Positions 21,446-32,422 of a stretch of 64,000 nt of DNA are shown piece after piece. The notes under the pieces were generated by a model. The model was not told the origin of the DNA, did no database searches, and saw nothing but the letters and a program-made list of their open reading frames with translations. Position numbers and translations under genes: made by a program. The stretch is from Plasmodium brasilianum. Taxonomy: Eukaryota; Apicomplexa; Aconoidasida; Haemosporida; Plasmodiidae. Positions within the stretch are counted from its first letter, which is position 1. The number at the start of each line of letters is the position of its first letter. The DNA is taken from positions 1,411,001-1,475,000 of the forward strand of contig NC_090126.1 of the NCBI RefSeq assembly GCF_023973825.1. The letters are read 5' to 3'.

Positions 21446-23701
21446 ATGCAAAATCAAAATGTTGATCAAAGATCAGGAGAAGAAGGAAATAATAATGAGA
21501 TCAATGAGCAAGTTTTTGAGGAGTTATTTACTTTTGCCAGTAGCGATAACGAAGTTGTAAAAAAGGAAAGTTTAAAAATTATTTTAAGCTTGTTAGAGGA
21601 AAACGAAATAATAGATTACATTATAAAAAATAAGAAAAAATGTTTTAAGGTTTTTATTACATCCTTAAGCACGCGATGTAAGATGTTGGCTCTCGAGTGT
21701 TTGCTGAATTTGTCAGCCCACTCCCCGAAGGGTAAGATAAAAAAGAAAAAAGGAAAAAAGAAGATATTCCAGTGTACATCATTGCACGTATGTACCTCTT
21801 TGTTCATGTGTATCTCTTTGCACGTATGTACCTCTTTGTTCATGTGTACCTCTTTGCTCATGTGTACCTCTTTGCTCATGTGTACCTCTTTGCTCATGTG
21901 TACCTCTTTGCTCATGTGTATCTCTTTGCACGTATGTACCTCTTTGTTCATGTGTACCTCTTTGCATGTACTGATGACTAATCGTATTTCTCTCAACCTT
22001 TTGCAGAACTGATCGAGAAGAACGTAATTGAAATACTATTTGATATGACCAAAGAGGAGGAGAAGGATGAAGATAACTATGTAGACATGTACATAATGAT
22101 TCTTTCGAACTTGAGCAGATGCAAAGAAGGTATTTACAAGATACTAGATATAAGAGAAGGTAATAATAATAATACTTTAAAGGAAGAGAACTTTTTGGCT
22201 AGCTATTATTTAAACAAATTATTTTATTTCTATTTCTTACCGATAAAGCCATCTATAAATAAACACATGAATGACAAATATATATATGTTTCACATATAC
22301 TAATAAATATAAGTGCCTTAAAAGAGGGTATACCATATTTTAAAAATATTGCTCTTTTAAATAAAATTAGCGATCAGGTATTATACATAGACAGATTTAG
22401 AGCAATATTACCATGCATTATAAACTTATGTTTAAATGAATCTTTGCATGAGTATTTGTTTCACGAGAACTGCGTTTTGTTTCCGTACATGTTTTCGTAC
22501 ATTTACACAAAAGGTAATAAAGCCCCTGAGAAGACGAAAGAGAATGGTACGCATAAAGTGAATGGCGTAGACAAATCGAATGATATGGATAAAATGAATG
22601 GTACAGATAATGCAGATGGTACGGATAAGGTAGATGGTACGGATAAGGCGAATGGTATGGATAAGGCGGATGGTATGGATAAGGCGAATGGTACGGATAT
22701 GGCGGATGATACGGATAAGGTAGATGGTACGGATAAGGCGAATGGTATGGATAAGGCAAATGGTATGGATAAGGCAGATGGTACGGATAAGGTGGATGAT
22801 ACGGATAAGGTGGATGATACGGATAAGGCGGATGGTACGGATAAGGCAGATAATATGGAAAAAGCGAATGATGGCATAAGTGGAGAAGCTCGTGGTGATG
22901 GAAATATCGATGATAACGATGCTATAAATGGCAGTGAGAAAAACAATATATATGAAAGTGTAAACGGGCATGTAGATGGCAGTTCAAACGGTAATGTAGA
23001 TGGAAGGGCGAATGATACCGTTAAGGGTAGTTCGAATGATAATGTTAAGGGTAATTCGAATAATGTTCTCACTAAAGGAAAGTTATATGAAAGTAAGAAC
23101 GTGCACTACCTTGTTTTGGAAAAGGCATCACTGCTGGTGGAATGCTCAGCAATTAAAAGTAGAATCATTATAATTCTATTGTTTTTATGCAAAAAGGAGA
23201 GTTCAAGGTATTCCTTATTCTTACATCCCCACCTTCTTGAATGCACATACTTTTAGCGGTCTTCTTGGGTGTTCATATTGTGCCACCTATGTACCTTTTC
23301 TTTTAATTATACCCCATAAAACATTTATTTCGTTTCAGTTCGTTTCATATTATTTTATTTCACTTTATTTCGTTGTACAGGAATAGACTACGTAAATACG
23401 GCATTATTGATATTTTGAAAAACTGGAGGGAACGCGAGAAAAATATAGAGATAATGTAAGTTTATTAGGGGATAGTGAGTTTGAATAAGGCCACAAATGC
23501 GAACACATAAAACTCCTGAAGTTCGGTGTGCATATATATATGTGCACAGGGAAATACTTGTTGTTTTGCTCCCAATTGCTGTCTTAATTTGACATCTTCA
23601 TTTGCCTTTTTTTTTTTTTTTTTTTTTTTAGATCTGATATAAATGGCATGATCAATAAGTTTACGGAAGGAGCACCCGTCAAGCTTTTGGTTGAAGATTA
23701 G
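21446..23701 (+). CDS. HGH1-like ARM-repeat protein (four exons, Asp/Gly/Asn repeat insertion)
   Basis: Predicted exons are 21446-21731, 22007-23207, 23381-23455 and 23632-23701, giving 543 residues; all splice phases agree (G|GTAAGA, AG|GTATTC, AT|GTAAGT donors; TTGCAG, TGTACAG, TTTTAG acceptors). The N-terminal half shows ARM/HEAT-like helices (ESLKIILSLLEENEIIDYII; MYIMILSNLSRCKEGIYKIL). The C-terminus, IILLFLCKKESSRNRLRKYG then IIDILKNW, matches the end of HGH1 (DUF384: LLLLC..R..R..LR..GVY.ILRELH.W). In yeast HGH1 assists folding of elongation factor eEF2. Residues about 265-370 are an insertion of six-residue units (DKADGT, DKANGM) absent from the fungal and animal family; it sits between the two conserved parts, probably as a surface loop. 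Intron 1 is itself a tandem repeat that stays open in frame. The family call rests on the C-terminal match and ARM pattern; a different ARM protein is possible. Confidence 0.72.
21775..21972. repeat. 18-bp repeat in intron 1 of the HGH1-like gene
   Basis: About eleven copies of TACCTCTTTGCTCATGTG and variants. No stop codon interrupts the exon 1 frame through the intron (the frame runs to 22012), so retention of the intron would add a Cys/Thr/Ser/Leu/Met repeat. Confidence 0.8.
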
Positions 23702-24301
23702 CTTGTATCTTTCATCATTTTGCAGAAAAAAAAAAAAAAAAAGAATTTTATACTTTTTCCATAAATCGGGTCTTAAAAATATGGTATATTTTTATATATA
23801 CACGTACACAGGTGCATACGCAGGTGAACATATTCATGTATTAATCTTTTCCATTGGTTGGAAGTTCAACCAAGCATACAAAATTTTATAATTTTTTTTA
23901 GCAGTTTTTAGCATTTCATTAGCAGTATTTTTTATATCGTATAATTTCTAATCATACAAATTTTAAAAGTATTATTTTTAATCATACAATATTTAAGCGC
24001 ATATTTTTTAAGCGCATACTTTTTAAGCGTACATTTTTTAAGCGTACATTTTTTATGCTTATATTTTCATTTATTTTTTATTGCGGAAAACGCAAAGCGA
24101 AAAGAATTAATATATAAACGAAGTGTTAAAAAAAAAAAAAAAAAAAAGGGTATATAAAAGCAGAAAATTGGGCGAAAAATGAGATGTTAAGTGAGGTGGT
24201 GTGTTGACAAATGGGCAATTTTCATAATAATGCTTAAAAATAAAATCTGCAATACAAAAAAAAAAAAAAAAAATTTTACTCAATACTAAATAAAAAGAGT
24301 A
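23702..24301. other. Convergent intergenic spacer
   Basis: Lies between two convergent genes and presumably holds both 3' ends. It contains a short degenerate repeat (TTTTTTAAGCGTACAT) at about 23985-24060 and A runs at about 24128-24147 and 24257-24273. Confidence 0.6.
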
Positions 24302-27300
24302 TCACGAAAAAATATTTGCCACTAGACAGTTCAGGTGCTTAATTTGATTATCATAAATATATTGCATATAATTATCTATTTTGTGTGAGAAATTTTCTAC
24401 GTTTATATCATCATCGTGTAGAACAACATTCTTATCAAGTGCTTCTAAATTATTGCTACATATAAAATCCGTCAGTTCGTTTAGGTAATCGTTGTACTCT
24501 AAATAATCCCAAATGTTTTTATTACTATCATCATCTTTTACCTTTTCAATTAAATTTTTCATTTTATATTTTTCAAGCTCTTTACAAATGCACATAATAT
24601 TTTTTGGCGTTTCTTTTGCATCTCTCATTGTGTTATATACTTCCTTGATAACGCTAGCACTCGCAGCGGCACTGGTAGGATCACTCATTACATTTTCATC
24701 CGTACATGCGGCACTATCACTATGTATCATTCCTTTATCCACCTGCCCTTCCGTCAATTGTACAAATTTATCTTTTTCACTTACGCAATCTGAGACTTGT
24801 GCGGCTTGCTCATATGACGGTGCATTTTGGTTGTTTCGATTGTTTTGACTGTTTTGATTGTTCTCACTACTTTCGTCCTTTTGAGATTCCTTTATGCTTC
24901 TAAGGGGTTCCTTCACTTTGCATTTTTCGTCAATGCCTTCATTGAAGTCCATCTCAACGTGTCCTCCGTTTTCTACTCTGTTATCTACTCTGTTATCTAC
25001 TCTGTTATCTACTCCGTTCTCTACTCCGTTATCTACTCTGTTATCTACTCCGTTTTCTACTCTGTTATCTACTCTGTTATCTACTCCGTTATCTACTCCG
25101 TTCTCTACTCCGTTTTCTACTCTGTTCTCTACTCTGTTCTCTACTCCGTTCTCTACTCCGTTTTCTACTTCATCTTGTTTAAGCCTTTTCTGTTCACTCC
25201 TTGAGGCATCGAGGAAGCTTTTTCGAAATCTGGATAATGAGGTGGACAGGGAAAAAAGGTTATTATCATTATCATTACAATCATCATCTTGTCCTCGGGA
25301 AGAATAGCCATCGTAATTATATGGGATGCCCTCTTCGTCCTTCTCTTCTAAATGGAGTGGGTCCAAGTGAGAATGTGTATCATCTCCAGATAACATAAAT
25401 TCGTCAGACACAAAACTGTTGACGTTTATCAGGTTACTGCTGGTAACGGTAAGGATCGGATTGGCTGTGGGGGTATTCTTTTTTTTATATTTTTTTTTCG
25501 CATTTTTCTTTTCTCCCTTTTCGAATCCGTCAGCAGTACCACACAAAATACTCTTCTTATCTTTTAGCGTTTCGTCTCTCGAGTAATTTAAGCTATCTAG
25601 AAATAATGGTTCGTCTTCTCTTCTGTTTGTAGGTTCTGTGCCTGTTCGCTCTTCCTTAAAATGTGTAACCATCGAACTTTTCTTAATGTATTCGTGGTCA
25701 CTCAGATGTTCAGTCTGTTTTTCCTTACGATGATTGCCATTATGTGTTCCCTTATCTGTATCCTCCTTCTCTTGCACCTCCTCTTTTGAGTAGAAACCTA
25801 GTCTCATCTTTATATTCTTAATAATTTCCTTGACATTGTTTTCAACCACCTTCTTCTGTAATATATTCGTCTCTACGAATGATTTATTATTTTTACCTTT
25901 ATTTAAATTATTATTTACGTTCATATGTTCGTTTTTACCTTTATTTAAATTATTATTTACGTTCATATGTTCGTTTTTACCTTTATTTAAATTATTATTT
26001 ACGTTCATATGTTCGTTTTTACCTTTATTTAAATTATTATTTATGCTCATATGATCATTTTTATCACTAATTTTGCTTTTACTTTCTCTTTCCTTTCCGT
26101 TTTTCCCCCTCCTCTTTGCATTGCTATTCCCTCTGTCAGTATCTGCATAAATATTATTATACAAACTTTTATTCAAAATTTTATTGTAGTCTATAAGTTT
26201 TATATTCTTATGATTCTTCATGTTATATAGATCCCTGAAATGGCTGAAATGGCTGAAATGGTTATCGTGGTTGTAATCGCTGCAATCCTTGAAGGAGTCA
26301 AATAGGCACGATTCTCTTTCACTACATGTTTGACTATTTTCTTTGTCCCCCCTCTTATATGTACATGTATAACGAATAGAACTCTCATCTTCACTCTGTT
26401 TACATCTTTTTAAAAGTCCATTTGTTTTCTTATACATCCTTTTTTCCTCTTTATTGTGCATAGTACTCGTGTTAGAAGTGCTTAACTCATCGCATATATT
26501 TGAAATAAAAGAAAGACTTAGTCCTTCTTTGCTTTCTTTTATGTTGTACTTAACGATACCACGTCCTTTTCCTCCTTTATTAGGAGATACACTGTTTCGT
26601 AAAGGGGCCCTGATGTTGTTTCCCCCTTGTCTTATCAACTCATTGGCTGTAGCGTTAGTTGTGCAGTATACTTGTTCGTCAATTAGACCATTCGCTAGTA
26701 CGTTAATCGGATCGCCTTCTAATCCACTGAAAGTATTCTCTTCTTCTGCTTTGACCAGATGCTTCCAATCCTTATCATGGAGCTCGCTATAATTGAAGTT
26801 AAAGGACGAAAACAATGATTCTCCCAAAATGCTATTCTCCTCATCCCTTTCACTTGTATTCGAAAAATGTATGTTATCGGCATTGTAAGCATCAACCTTT
26901 TTAGTTAAAGAAGAAAAATACTTAAAATTTAGTGCTTCAGTGCAATAGTCCATTTGTTCATTCTTTAGTTTATCTATTCCTGGTACAGTAGTTTCTTTTC
27001 TTCTTATTCTTCCACTACCGAAACGGTGCTTTATATATTTGTAGTGAGTATTGTTTGTATGTTCTGCTTCCTTTATATCTTCTTCTGATCCCTTTACATT
27101 TACCTCCACCCACCACTCTCCTACTGATTCTCCCATTTGTTCGATTCCACCTATGCAATTCTCATCTTTTATACTTGTCTCCTTTTCATTGGGTTTTCTT
27201 TTTATACATGATGACAAGTCCTTCCTTCTGTTTAAGTTAAAGATATTATTGTTTCTTTTTTCTACCTCCAAACACTTTTCCTTAAACGATGTGCAGTTTC

Positions 27301-27673
27301 TGTTCGTACAATAACAAGGGATGCCACTCGAATTTTGCTTCATCTCGTTCTTCATCTCGTTCTTCATCTCGTTCTTCACCTCGTTCTTCACATAGTCTAC
27401 TTTGCAGCTATCCAAATAAGCACTTAATTGTTCGCTAATTCGTTTGGAGTTCTTCACACCCCCATTATTGATCTCCTTTTCTTCCGTGCTCTTCATTTTG
27501 AAAATTTTGTTTACATCTTCTATCTCTTTATCACTGTCCTTATTTCTCTGAGTTCTTTTTTTCCGATAATTTCCATAATTAATAATTTCGATGTTACTAA
27601 ATGAGAAGGGCAAATTGTTTATTAAGTCATTTTTAATATCGCTATTCGTATTCATGTTTTTACACAAAGGCAT
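24302..27673 (-). CDS. Conserved-type Plasmodium protein of unknown function, 1123 aa, repeat-rich
   Basis: A single-exon, hydrophilic, Asn/Lys/Glu/Asp-rich protein. I recognise no domain, signal peptide or membrane helix. Repeats visible: NEMKNEMK near residues 95-112; four copies of a 14-15 residue unit (NNNLNKGKNEHMNV) near 538-593; and four-residue VENG/VDNR units over about 835-900. The last 85 residues are free of repeats and look folded (NIWDYLEYNDYLNELTDF ... YMQYIYDNQIKHLNCLV), so this is the most likely conserved part. The start is the first ATG (MPLCKNMNTNSD); a second ATG lies at residue 7. It is convergent with the HGH1-like gene and transcribed in the same direction as the Vma12-like gene upstream of it. 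A Ser/Asp-rich central part would suit phosphorylation, but function cannot be inferred. Confidence 0.85.
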   Translation of the reverse strand: MPLCKNMNTNSDIKNDLINNLPFSFSNIEIINYGNYRKKRTQRNKDSDKEIEDVNKIFKMKSTEEKEINNGGVKNSKRISEQLSAYLDSCKVDYVKNEVKNEMKNEMKNEMKQNSSGIPCYCTNRNCTSFKEKCLEVEKRNNNIFNLNRRKDLSSCIKRKPNEKETSIKDENCIGGIEQMGESVGEWWVEVNVKGSEEDIKEAEHTNNTHYKYIKHRFGSGRIRRKETTVPGIDKLKNEQMDYCTEALNFKYFSSLTKKVDAYNADNIHFSNTSERDEENSILGESLFSSFNFNYSELHDKDWKHLVKAEEENTFSGLEGDPINVLANGLIDEQVYCTTNATANELIRQGGNNIRAPLRNSVSPNKGGKGRGIVKYNIKESKEGLSLSFISNICDELSTSNTSTMHNKEEKRMYKKTNGLLKRCKQSEDESSIRYTCTYKRGDKENSQTCSERESCLFDSFKDCSDYNHDNHFSHFSHFRDLYNMKNHKNIKLIDYNKILNKSLYNNIYADTDRGNSNAKRRGKNGKERESKSKISDKNDHMSINNNLNKGKNEHMNVNNNLNKGKNEHMNVNNNLNKGKNEHMNVNNNLNKGKNNKSFVETNILQKKVVENNVKEIIKNIKMRLGFYSKEEVQEKEDTDKGTHNGNHRKEKQTEHLSDHEYIKKSSMVTHFKEERTGTEPTNRREDEPLFLDSLNYSRDETLKDKKSILCGTADGFEKGEKKNAKKKYKKKNTPTANPILTVTSSNLINVNSFVSDEFMLSGDDTHSHLDPLHLEEKDEEGIPYNYDGYSSRGQDDDCNDNDNNLFSLSTSLSRFRKSFLDASRSEQKRLKQDEVENGVENGVENRVENRVENGVENGVDNGVDNRVDNRVENGVDNRVDNGVENGVDNRVDNRVDNRVENGGHVEMDFNEGIDEKCKVKEPLRSIKESQKDESSENNQNSQNNRNNQNAPSYEQAAQVSDCVSEKDKFVQLTEGQVDKGMIHSDSAACTDENVMSDPTSAAASASVIKEVYNTMRDAKETPKNIMCICKELEKYKMKNLIEKVKDDDSNKNIWDYLEYNDYLNELTDFICSNNLEALDKNVVLHDDDINVENFSHKIDNYMQYIYDNQIKHLNCLVANIFS

Positions 27674-27865
27674 GAAGGATGGAGAGAATAAAACAAAAAA
27701 TAAAAAAAATAAAATAAAATAAAAATAAAAAAAATAAAATAAATAAAATAAAATAAAATAAATAAAATAAAAAAAATAAAATAAAAAAAATAAAAAATAC
27801 TAATCTACGCTATGCGAAAGAGAAAAATAATAAATTCAAATAAACTAATTTGCTCTATGTAAAAG

Positions 27866-27898
<33 letters not shown>

Positions 27899-28079
27899 TT
27901 TACTATTTTTGCACAAATGTATTAAGGAGTCTTCTTTCCCTAACGTGAGCGTCAACATGTGCACTTGATTATATGTACACATATGCTCACTTGTCAATCT
28001 TTTGTATGTTTTTCATTTTACGTAATTGTGTTATGAGGCGAAGGAAATAATACGCCCAAGGCAAACATAAAGCAAATCA

Positions 28080-28170
28080 AAGAGAACCATAAACGAAGCA
28101 TAAACGAAGCATAAACGAAGCATAAACGAAGCATAAACGAAGCATAAACGAAGCATAAACGAAGCATAAC
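28080..28170. repeat. 12-bp repeat (AAACGAAGCATA)
   Basis: About seven nearly perfect copies in the promoter-side spacer of the 1123-residue protein gene. Confidence 0.85.
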
Positions 28171-28959
28171 CAAGCGGAACAATGCAAATCTTAACGAATT
28201 AGAGCAAAGTAAGAACATATGTATATCATAACATACCTTCTGACTGTACCTTATTTTTTCTTTTTCAAAAAAAAAAAAAAAAAAAAATTAATCTTATGCT
28301 TGTATATTATAATTTCGAAAACGTGGGCAATGTGTAATTTCATTCCATATGCAGGAAAAAAAAAAAAAAAAAAATGAAAAAAAAAAAAAAAAAAGCCTAG
28401 CGATATTAATAAAATAATTTCACCGATATGGAAAAATTATTTTTCTTTTGAAGTTAATTTAAAAAAATATATGTAATACATTATTATGTATGCTGTTCAA
28501 TTTTAAGTAGCATATTCAGACAAGGTTTTGTTTTCTGTGAATACTGTTCATTTTTTAAAAAGCAAAAAAAAAAAAAGAATAATACTGTTATATGCACAAG
28601 TGTATTATATGTATATATGTTCATATACAACTTTGTATGTATATCTGTATGCAGATTTGAAATGGCAAAAAAATCCATATTTCTTTTACTGTTTAAAAAT
28701 GAGCATTTTAAATTAAATATTTTACAATATTTAACTAAACAGTGAAACGCATAAAAAATATAAAAAAACATAAAACGCGGCAGAGAGGAAATGGGGATGG
28801 TAGAACGAAAATAATATAAGACGCTGAATGGAACAGAAGTACGGTTAGACAAAAAAAATAAAAAATAAAAAATCAAAAATGAAAATAATATAAAATAAAG
28901 TATAATGTATACATTTACCGAAACATCGGAAAACAACAAAGAAGGGGAAGGGGGAAAAA

Positions 28960-29275
28960 AAAATATAAAAAAATATAAAAAAAATATAAAAAAAATATAA
29001 AAAAAATATAAAAAAAATATAAAAAAAAAATATAAAAAAATATAAAAAAATATAAAAAAATATAAAAAAAATATAAAAAAATATAAAAAATATAAAAAAA
29101 TATAAAAAAATATAAAAAAAATATAAAAAAATATAAAAAAATATAAAAAAAATATAAAAAAATATAAAAAAAATATAAAAAAAATATAAAAAAAAAATAA
29201 TAAAAAAATATAATAAAAAAATATAATAAAAAAATATAAAAAAAAAATATAAAAAATATAATAATATATAATAAA
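28960..29275. repeat. ATATAAAAAA simple-repeat array
   Basis: Some 300 bp of A(6-9)TAT units with variable A-run length, probably produced by slippage. It yields three overlapping Phe/Ile/Tyr ORFs of 120-270 residues on the minus strand that are not genes. Confidence 0.85.
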
Positions 29276-29503
29276 CGCAAAAACTATTGCACAATTCAAA
29301 GAAAAAATATATTAACAAAAGGTCAAGCAAATGGCGGGTCGAAAGGGAGGCACAACGGCTTAAAAAAGGATATGTAGAATTAAACTGTCCTTTCATGAGT
29401 GCCTCTGTAAATACATATATACACATATCCATACAAGCATGTGAATATATATACACATGTAAACATATATCCATAAGTATAAAATAAAAAGTTACTTTTA
29501 AGT

Positions 29504-31962
29504 TTACGTTTCTGCTTTCTTCCTCTGTTTGAGTGTTGACTGTTTATTTGTTTCCTTCATTTCCTCTATCTTTCCTTGATCATATGTCTCTTTTTTAAAA
29601 TACATAACCTTTTCATATAATCCATAATTGCTGTTCATACTTTTTTGGCTTCTGCTTTTATTTTCAACCTTCTCGTTTATTATTATAAAAATGATGACTT
29701 CAAGTATTAAGGTAATATAAGAAAAGATTATGCCACATATCAACCGCTGGAAGGCAAAAAAGAAAAAATATAAAAAAAATAAAACAATGCACACGCATGA
29801 GGAAATTACAAGGAAAAAAGAGCAGCCCATGTACAAACTCGAGTAAATAACATAGAAAAAGAAGCAGCCCATGTACAAGCACAGCAAAACAATGCAAAAT
29901 GATGTTCATTATTTTTTTACCGTAGTAAATTTGGTAAAACCTAATATGAGGCTTCCATAATACCCGCTCAGAAACGTTAGGAAAATACCTATTATTAAAT
30001 TTAAGCCATAGCTAAAAAAAAATAAAAAATAATAATAAATATGTAGAAAAGGGCAATAATAAATAAAAAAGGATAAATTAAAAGAAAAAAATAAGTACAA
30101 AATGGTAACAAAAAGGAAAAAAATAAGTACAAAATGGTAACAAAAAGGAAAAAAATAAGTACAAAATGGTAACAAAAAGGAAAAAAATAAGTACAAAATG
30201 GTAACAAAAAGGAAAAAAATAAGTACAAAATGGTAACAAAAAGGAAAAAAATAAGTACAAAATGGTAACAAAAAGGAAAAAAATAAGTACAAAATGGTAA
30301 CAAAAAGGAAAAAAATAAGTACAAAATGGAAACAAAAAGGAAAAAAATAAGTACAAAATGGTAACAAAAAGGAAAAAAATAAGTACAAAATACAAAATGG
30401 TAACAAAAAGGAAAAAAATAAGTACAAAATGGTAACAAAAAGGAAAAAAATAAGTACAAAATGGTAACAAAAAGGAAAAAAATAAGTACAAAATGGTAAC
30501 AAAAAGGAAAAAAATAAGTACAAAATGGTAACAAAAAGGAAAAAAATAAGTACAAAATGGTAACAAAAAGGAAAAAAATAAGTACAAAATGGTAACAAAA
30601 AGGAAAAAAATAAGTACAAAATGGTAACAAAAAGGAAAAAAATAAGTACAAAATGATAAAAAAAAATAAAAAAAAGGCATAAAAAACTAAAATAAGGCAT
30701 AAAAAACTAAAATAAGGCATAAAAAACTAAAATAAGGCATAAAAAACTAAAATACGGCATAAAAAACTAAAACATAGCACGAAACACAGAATGCATTATA
30801 TTTGAAAAGTGCAAACATGCTTTGCTGCAGTAAATCTTAAGTATATTACGGATATGTTTTTTTGTAATTCGAGAAAAAATCATTTATGTTGTTTGTATTG
30901 CCCATCAATCTTTTATATGCTTTTTCTTCGTTTAGCAAATCCTTAAAAGATTTGCTATTTCTGTCGATATTTTCATATATGCCCCTGTCTAAAAAATAAA
31001 AAAAAAAAAAGCCGAAAAAGAACAAAAATACACATATATTATATGTAAATACTGTGCACGAAATTATTATTTTTTATTACAATCCCACTCGTTCATTTTG
31101 TTTTGCCATGTTTTACTTTGCTACATCGTATACTGCTACGTAATGTAGTGCTACGTTATTCTATTCTATTTTATTTTTTTTTATTACAAGTTATGCATGA
31201 ACTGTTCATAATATTATGAGCATTAATTTTTTCCTTATTATTGTGGGTACAATATAAGTTATAAAAATACATGAGTACACTTAAGATATCGATATTGATA
31301 CTTTTCTCATTCAAAAATCTGTCTATATTTTTTGATTCATTAAAGATAATGTTTGACGTTTTTTCGTTTATTTTGTTGGAATAAAGAGCATTATTTTTTG
31401 AACACCAGCTCAAAATATCTTCTCTATTTTTTACAAACATATCAATGAACTCTTTTATTTCTTTTGTTATTTCGACATTTATTATTCTTTTGACGAAGAC
31501 GTCATCTTTTCGCTGCTCCGGTTGCTCCTTGCGTTGTTCCGACTGCTGTTCCGACTGTTGTTCCGACTGTTGTTCCGGCTGTTGTTCCGACTGTTGTTCC
31601 GGCTGTTGTTCCGGCTGTTGTTCCGGCTGTTGTTCCGGCTGTTGTTCCGGCTGTTGTTCCGACTGCTGTTCCGGCTGATGTTTCTTCCATTTCCCTTTTG
31701 TGTGCACCTCCATGTGTTCCTTTGTTTCCCCCCCTGTATCATTTTCACTCTGGTCGCTATTTACCCCCACTGAGTTTTCCTCACTTAATATAGTACTTTT
31801 TTCAACACTTAATGAGTATAGCACTTTTTTATTTTTCTCTTCCTCTGTTGACTTAGTAAGTTTGTTAGAGTTATGTCCTTGTGTTATCGTATTTTTTTCT
31901 TCATCTTTTAGACGTTCATTAGTAGTATAAGAATTTTGCTTCTCATATTTACTCTTCATCAT
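29504..31962 (-). CDS. Vma12/TMEM199-like V-ATPase assembly factor (four exons)
   Basis: Predicted exons (minus strand) are 31962-31188, 30988-30850, 30011-29921 and 29746-29504, giving 415 residues; phases 1, 2 and 0 agree at every junction (T|GTAATA, CC|GTAATA, ACG|GTAAAA donors; TTTTTTAG, TTTTTAG, TTCCAG acceptors). The exon 2 segment FKDLLNEEKAYKRLMGNTNN resembles the ANEEYKRITRNV segment of human TMEM199. It is followed by two closely spaced membrane helices, GLNLIIGIFLTFLSGYYGSL (307-326) and LICGIIFSYITLILEVIIFI (337-356), with an acidic Glu in the second, the layout of the Vma12 family. Such proteins sit in the ER and help assemble the Vo sector of the proton pump. The N-terminal 260 residues are disordered, with Gln/Glu/Pro repeats (QPEQ, QSEQ). 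Intron 2 is an 830-base minisatellite intron. Family assignment is by pattern; exon calls are by eye. Confidence 0.7.
30090..30662. repeat. 32-bp minisatellite inside intron 2 of the Vma12-like gene
   Basis: About 18 copies of a 32-bp unit (GTACAAAATGGTAACAAAAA plus GGAAAAAAATAA) with very few differences, one copy having an extra TACAAAA. It is followed by an 18-19-bp CATAAAAAACTAAAATAAGG array to about 30770. Because the minus strand stays open, it produces three spurious ORFs of 200-260 residues. Confidence 0.9.
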
Positions 31963-32001
31963 TTTGTATTCTTATTAAATGAAATTTAAAATGTTATTTA
32001 A

Positions 32002-32035
<34 letters not shown>

Positions 32036-32062
32036 TTACATGATTATTCATGTATTTTTTAA

Positions 32063-32099
<37 letters not shown>

Positions 32100-32217
32100 C
32101 CTTTTAGCATTATACCATCATTACTTAAAATTTTTGTTTATGTCGTTTATTTGAAAATCTTTATTCAGTATTTTTTCATTTATTGTTTAAAAATTTTTCT
32201 GATTTTTCTGATTTTTC

Positions 32218-32252
<35 letters not shown>

Positions 32253-32335
32253 GTGTAAACTAGTGTATATTATTATTATTGCTATAATGTGTACATTTTT
32301 GTAATTTATTTTTTCTTGTTCGTTTAGTTTTATTT

Positions 32336-32336
<1 letters not shown>

Positions 32337-32422
<86 letters not shown>
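32337..32422. repeat. 86-nt homopolymeric T tract
   Basis: Uninterrupted T run in the divergent spacer, preceded within 120 bases by another of 26-27 nt. Such poly(dA:dT) tracts exclude nucleosomes; exact length is uncertain. Confidence 0.85.

Larger units (their letters stand above)
27674..29503. other. Intergenic spacer dominated by A-rich simple repeats
   Basis: No gene seen. It holds AAAATAAAAT arrays (about 27690-27800), a long A run (about 27866-27894), a 12-bp repeat (28080-28170), two A runs near 28355-28395 and an ATATAAAAAA array (28960-29275). Long Phe/Ile/Tyr minus-strand ORFs here are translations of the A-rich arrays. Confidence 0.65.

Noticed and set aside
28484..29474. Three overlapping minus-strand ORFs of 120-270 residues rich in Phe, Ile and Tyr
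   Set aside because: They are translations of an ATATAAAAAA simple-repeat array; composition and overlap of all three frames show they are not genes.
30090..30662. CRISPR array
   Set aside because: Regular spacing comes from a contiguous minisatellite with no unique spacers, and the genome is eukaryotic.
29909..30720. Three overlapping minus-strand ORFs of 200-263 residues
   Set aside because: They read through the 32-bp intronic minisatellite in all frames. Only the 30011-29921 part is kept, as an exon of the Vma12-like gene.
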